A stretch of DNA of 64,000 nucleotides, taken from the NCBI GenBank assembly GCA_949825045.1, contig OX463824.1:24722501-24786500 (forward strand). Direction: 5' to 3'. Shown here piece after piece: positions 63,734 to 64,000 of this stretch (the first letter of the stretch is position 1; every line of letters begins with the position of its first letter). Under the pieces are notes generated by a model. It was not told where the DNA came from. It searched no databases and was given only the letters and a program-made list of their open reading frames with translations. The translations under genes were made by a program, and so were the position numbers. Origin of the DNA: Argyresthia goedartella. Taxonomy: Eukaryota; Arthropoda; Insecta; Lepidoptera; Argyresthiidae.

Positions 63734-64000
63734 TTTGATGCGGTTTCAGTAAACGATGGTTTGATGCGGTTTTCAGTAAACGATGGTTTGATGCGGTTTT
63801 CAGTAAACGATGGTTTGATGCGGTTTTCAGTAAACGATGGTTTGATGCGGTTTTCAGTAAACGATGGTTTGATGCGGTTTTCAGTAAACGATGGTTTGAT
63901 GCGGTTTTCAGTAAACGATGGTTTGATGCGGTTTTCAGTAAACGATGGTTTGATGTGGTTTCAGTAAACGATGGTTTGATGCGGTTTTCAGTAAACGATG
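63734..64000. repeat. 27-bp minisatellite, about 10 units, open at window edge
   Basis: Units TTGATGCGGTTTTCAGTAAA+CGATGGT continue to the last base. The first and the ninth unit are one base shorter (GGTTTCAG). The unit includes GATGCGGTTT, the motif at the corresponding place in repeat H copy 1. 27 is a multiple of three, which explains the repetitive frame; not a gene. Confidence 0.93.

Noticed and set aside
63761..63967. Frame of repeated MRFSVNDGL
   Set aside because: Produced by a 27-bp minisatellite derived from repeat H; no independent support for a gene.

Overview
The window looks like repeat-dominated nuclear DNA from a lepidopteran insect (moth or butterfly). The evidence is indirect: AT-rich sequence packed with elements whose motifs are typical of Lepidoptera, namely the GGCCAAGTGCGAGTCGG / GGAACCCT repeat, RTE-like LINE tails reading CTTTGCCCAG..GTGGGAC, tRNA-headed SINEs, LINE 3' ends with AATAAA and short simple-repeat tails, and many small inverted-repeat elements. 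I found no bacterial operon structure, no rRNA or functional tRNA gene, no CRISPR array and no host protein-coding gene I can support. Nearly every open frame that makes sense is a piece of a transposable element.

Layout. 0-10 kb: a large dispersed repeat (U), a hAT-type MITE with an intact 8-bp target duplication, LINE and SINE remnants, a broken mariner transposase, a 39-bp minisatellite and the first SINE-T copy. 9.9-12.4 kb: the best coding region, a 5'-truncated CR1/jockey-like LINE with an uninterrupted reverse transcriptase frame of over 690 codons. 12-19 kb: sparse, with one TTA-target MITE. 19-31 kb: dense accessory sequence, including a 781-bp TA-flanked element, three MITE families, five LINE 3' ends, inverted SINEs, a 25-bp minisatellite and a small non-autonomous LTR retrotransposon (28.9-30.6 kb). 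32-34 kb: a second LINE with a mutated catalytic motif. 38-43 kb: MITEs, one with a nested insertion, and a 1.05-kb array of a 16-bp unit with no indels. 43-54 kb: nested repeats, with several minisatellites. 54-64 kb: SINE-A copies, the second U copy, a 160-bp fold-back element, more LINE 3' ends, and a 27-bp minisatellite that runs off the right edge.

How the parts relate. These are layers of insertion, not a pathway. The autonomous LINEs are the likely source of the many 5'-truncated LINE tails, and LINE machinery probably also moved the SINEs. Three patterns stand out. At least four inverted-repeat MITE families with unrelated termini carry the same roughly 100-bp core. Two SINE families with different tRNA-like heads share a central domain of about 60 bp. 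A third SINE family combines a tRNA-like A box with a stretch resembling the 5S rRNA internal promoter. Family letters (U, G, M, N, Q, H, R; LINE-D, LINE-J; SINE-A/B/C/T; MITE I-IV) are working labels for this window only. Coordinates of diverged repeats are read by eye and may be off by tens of bases.
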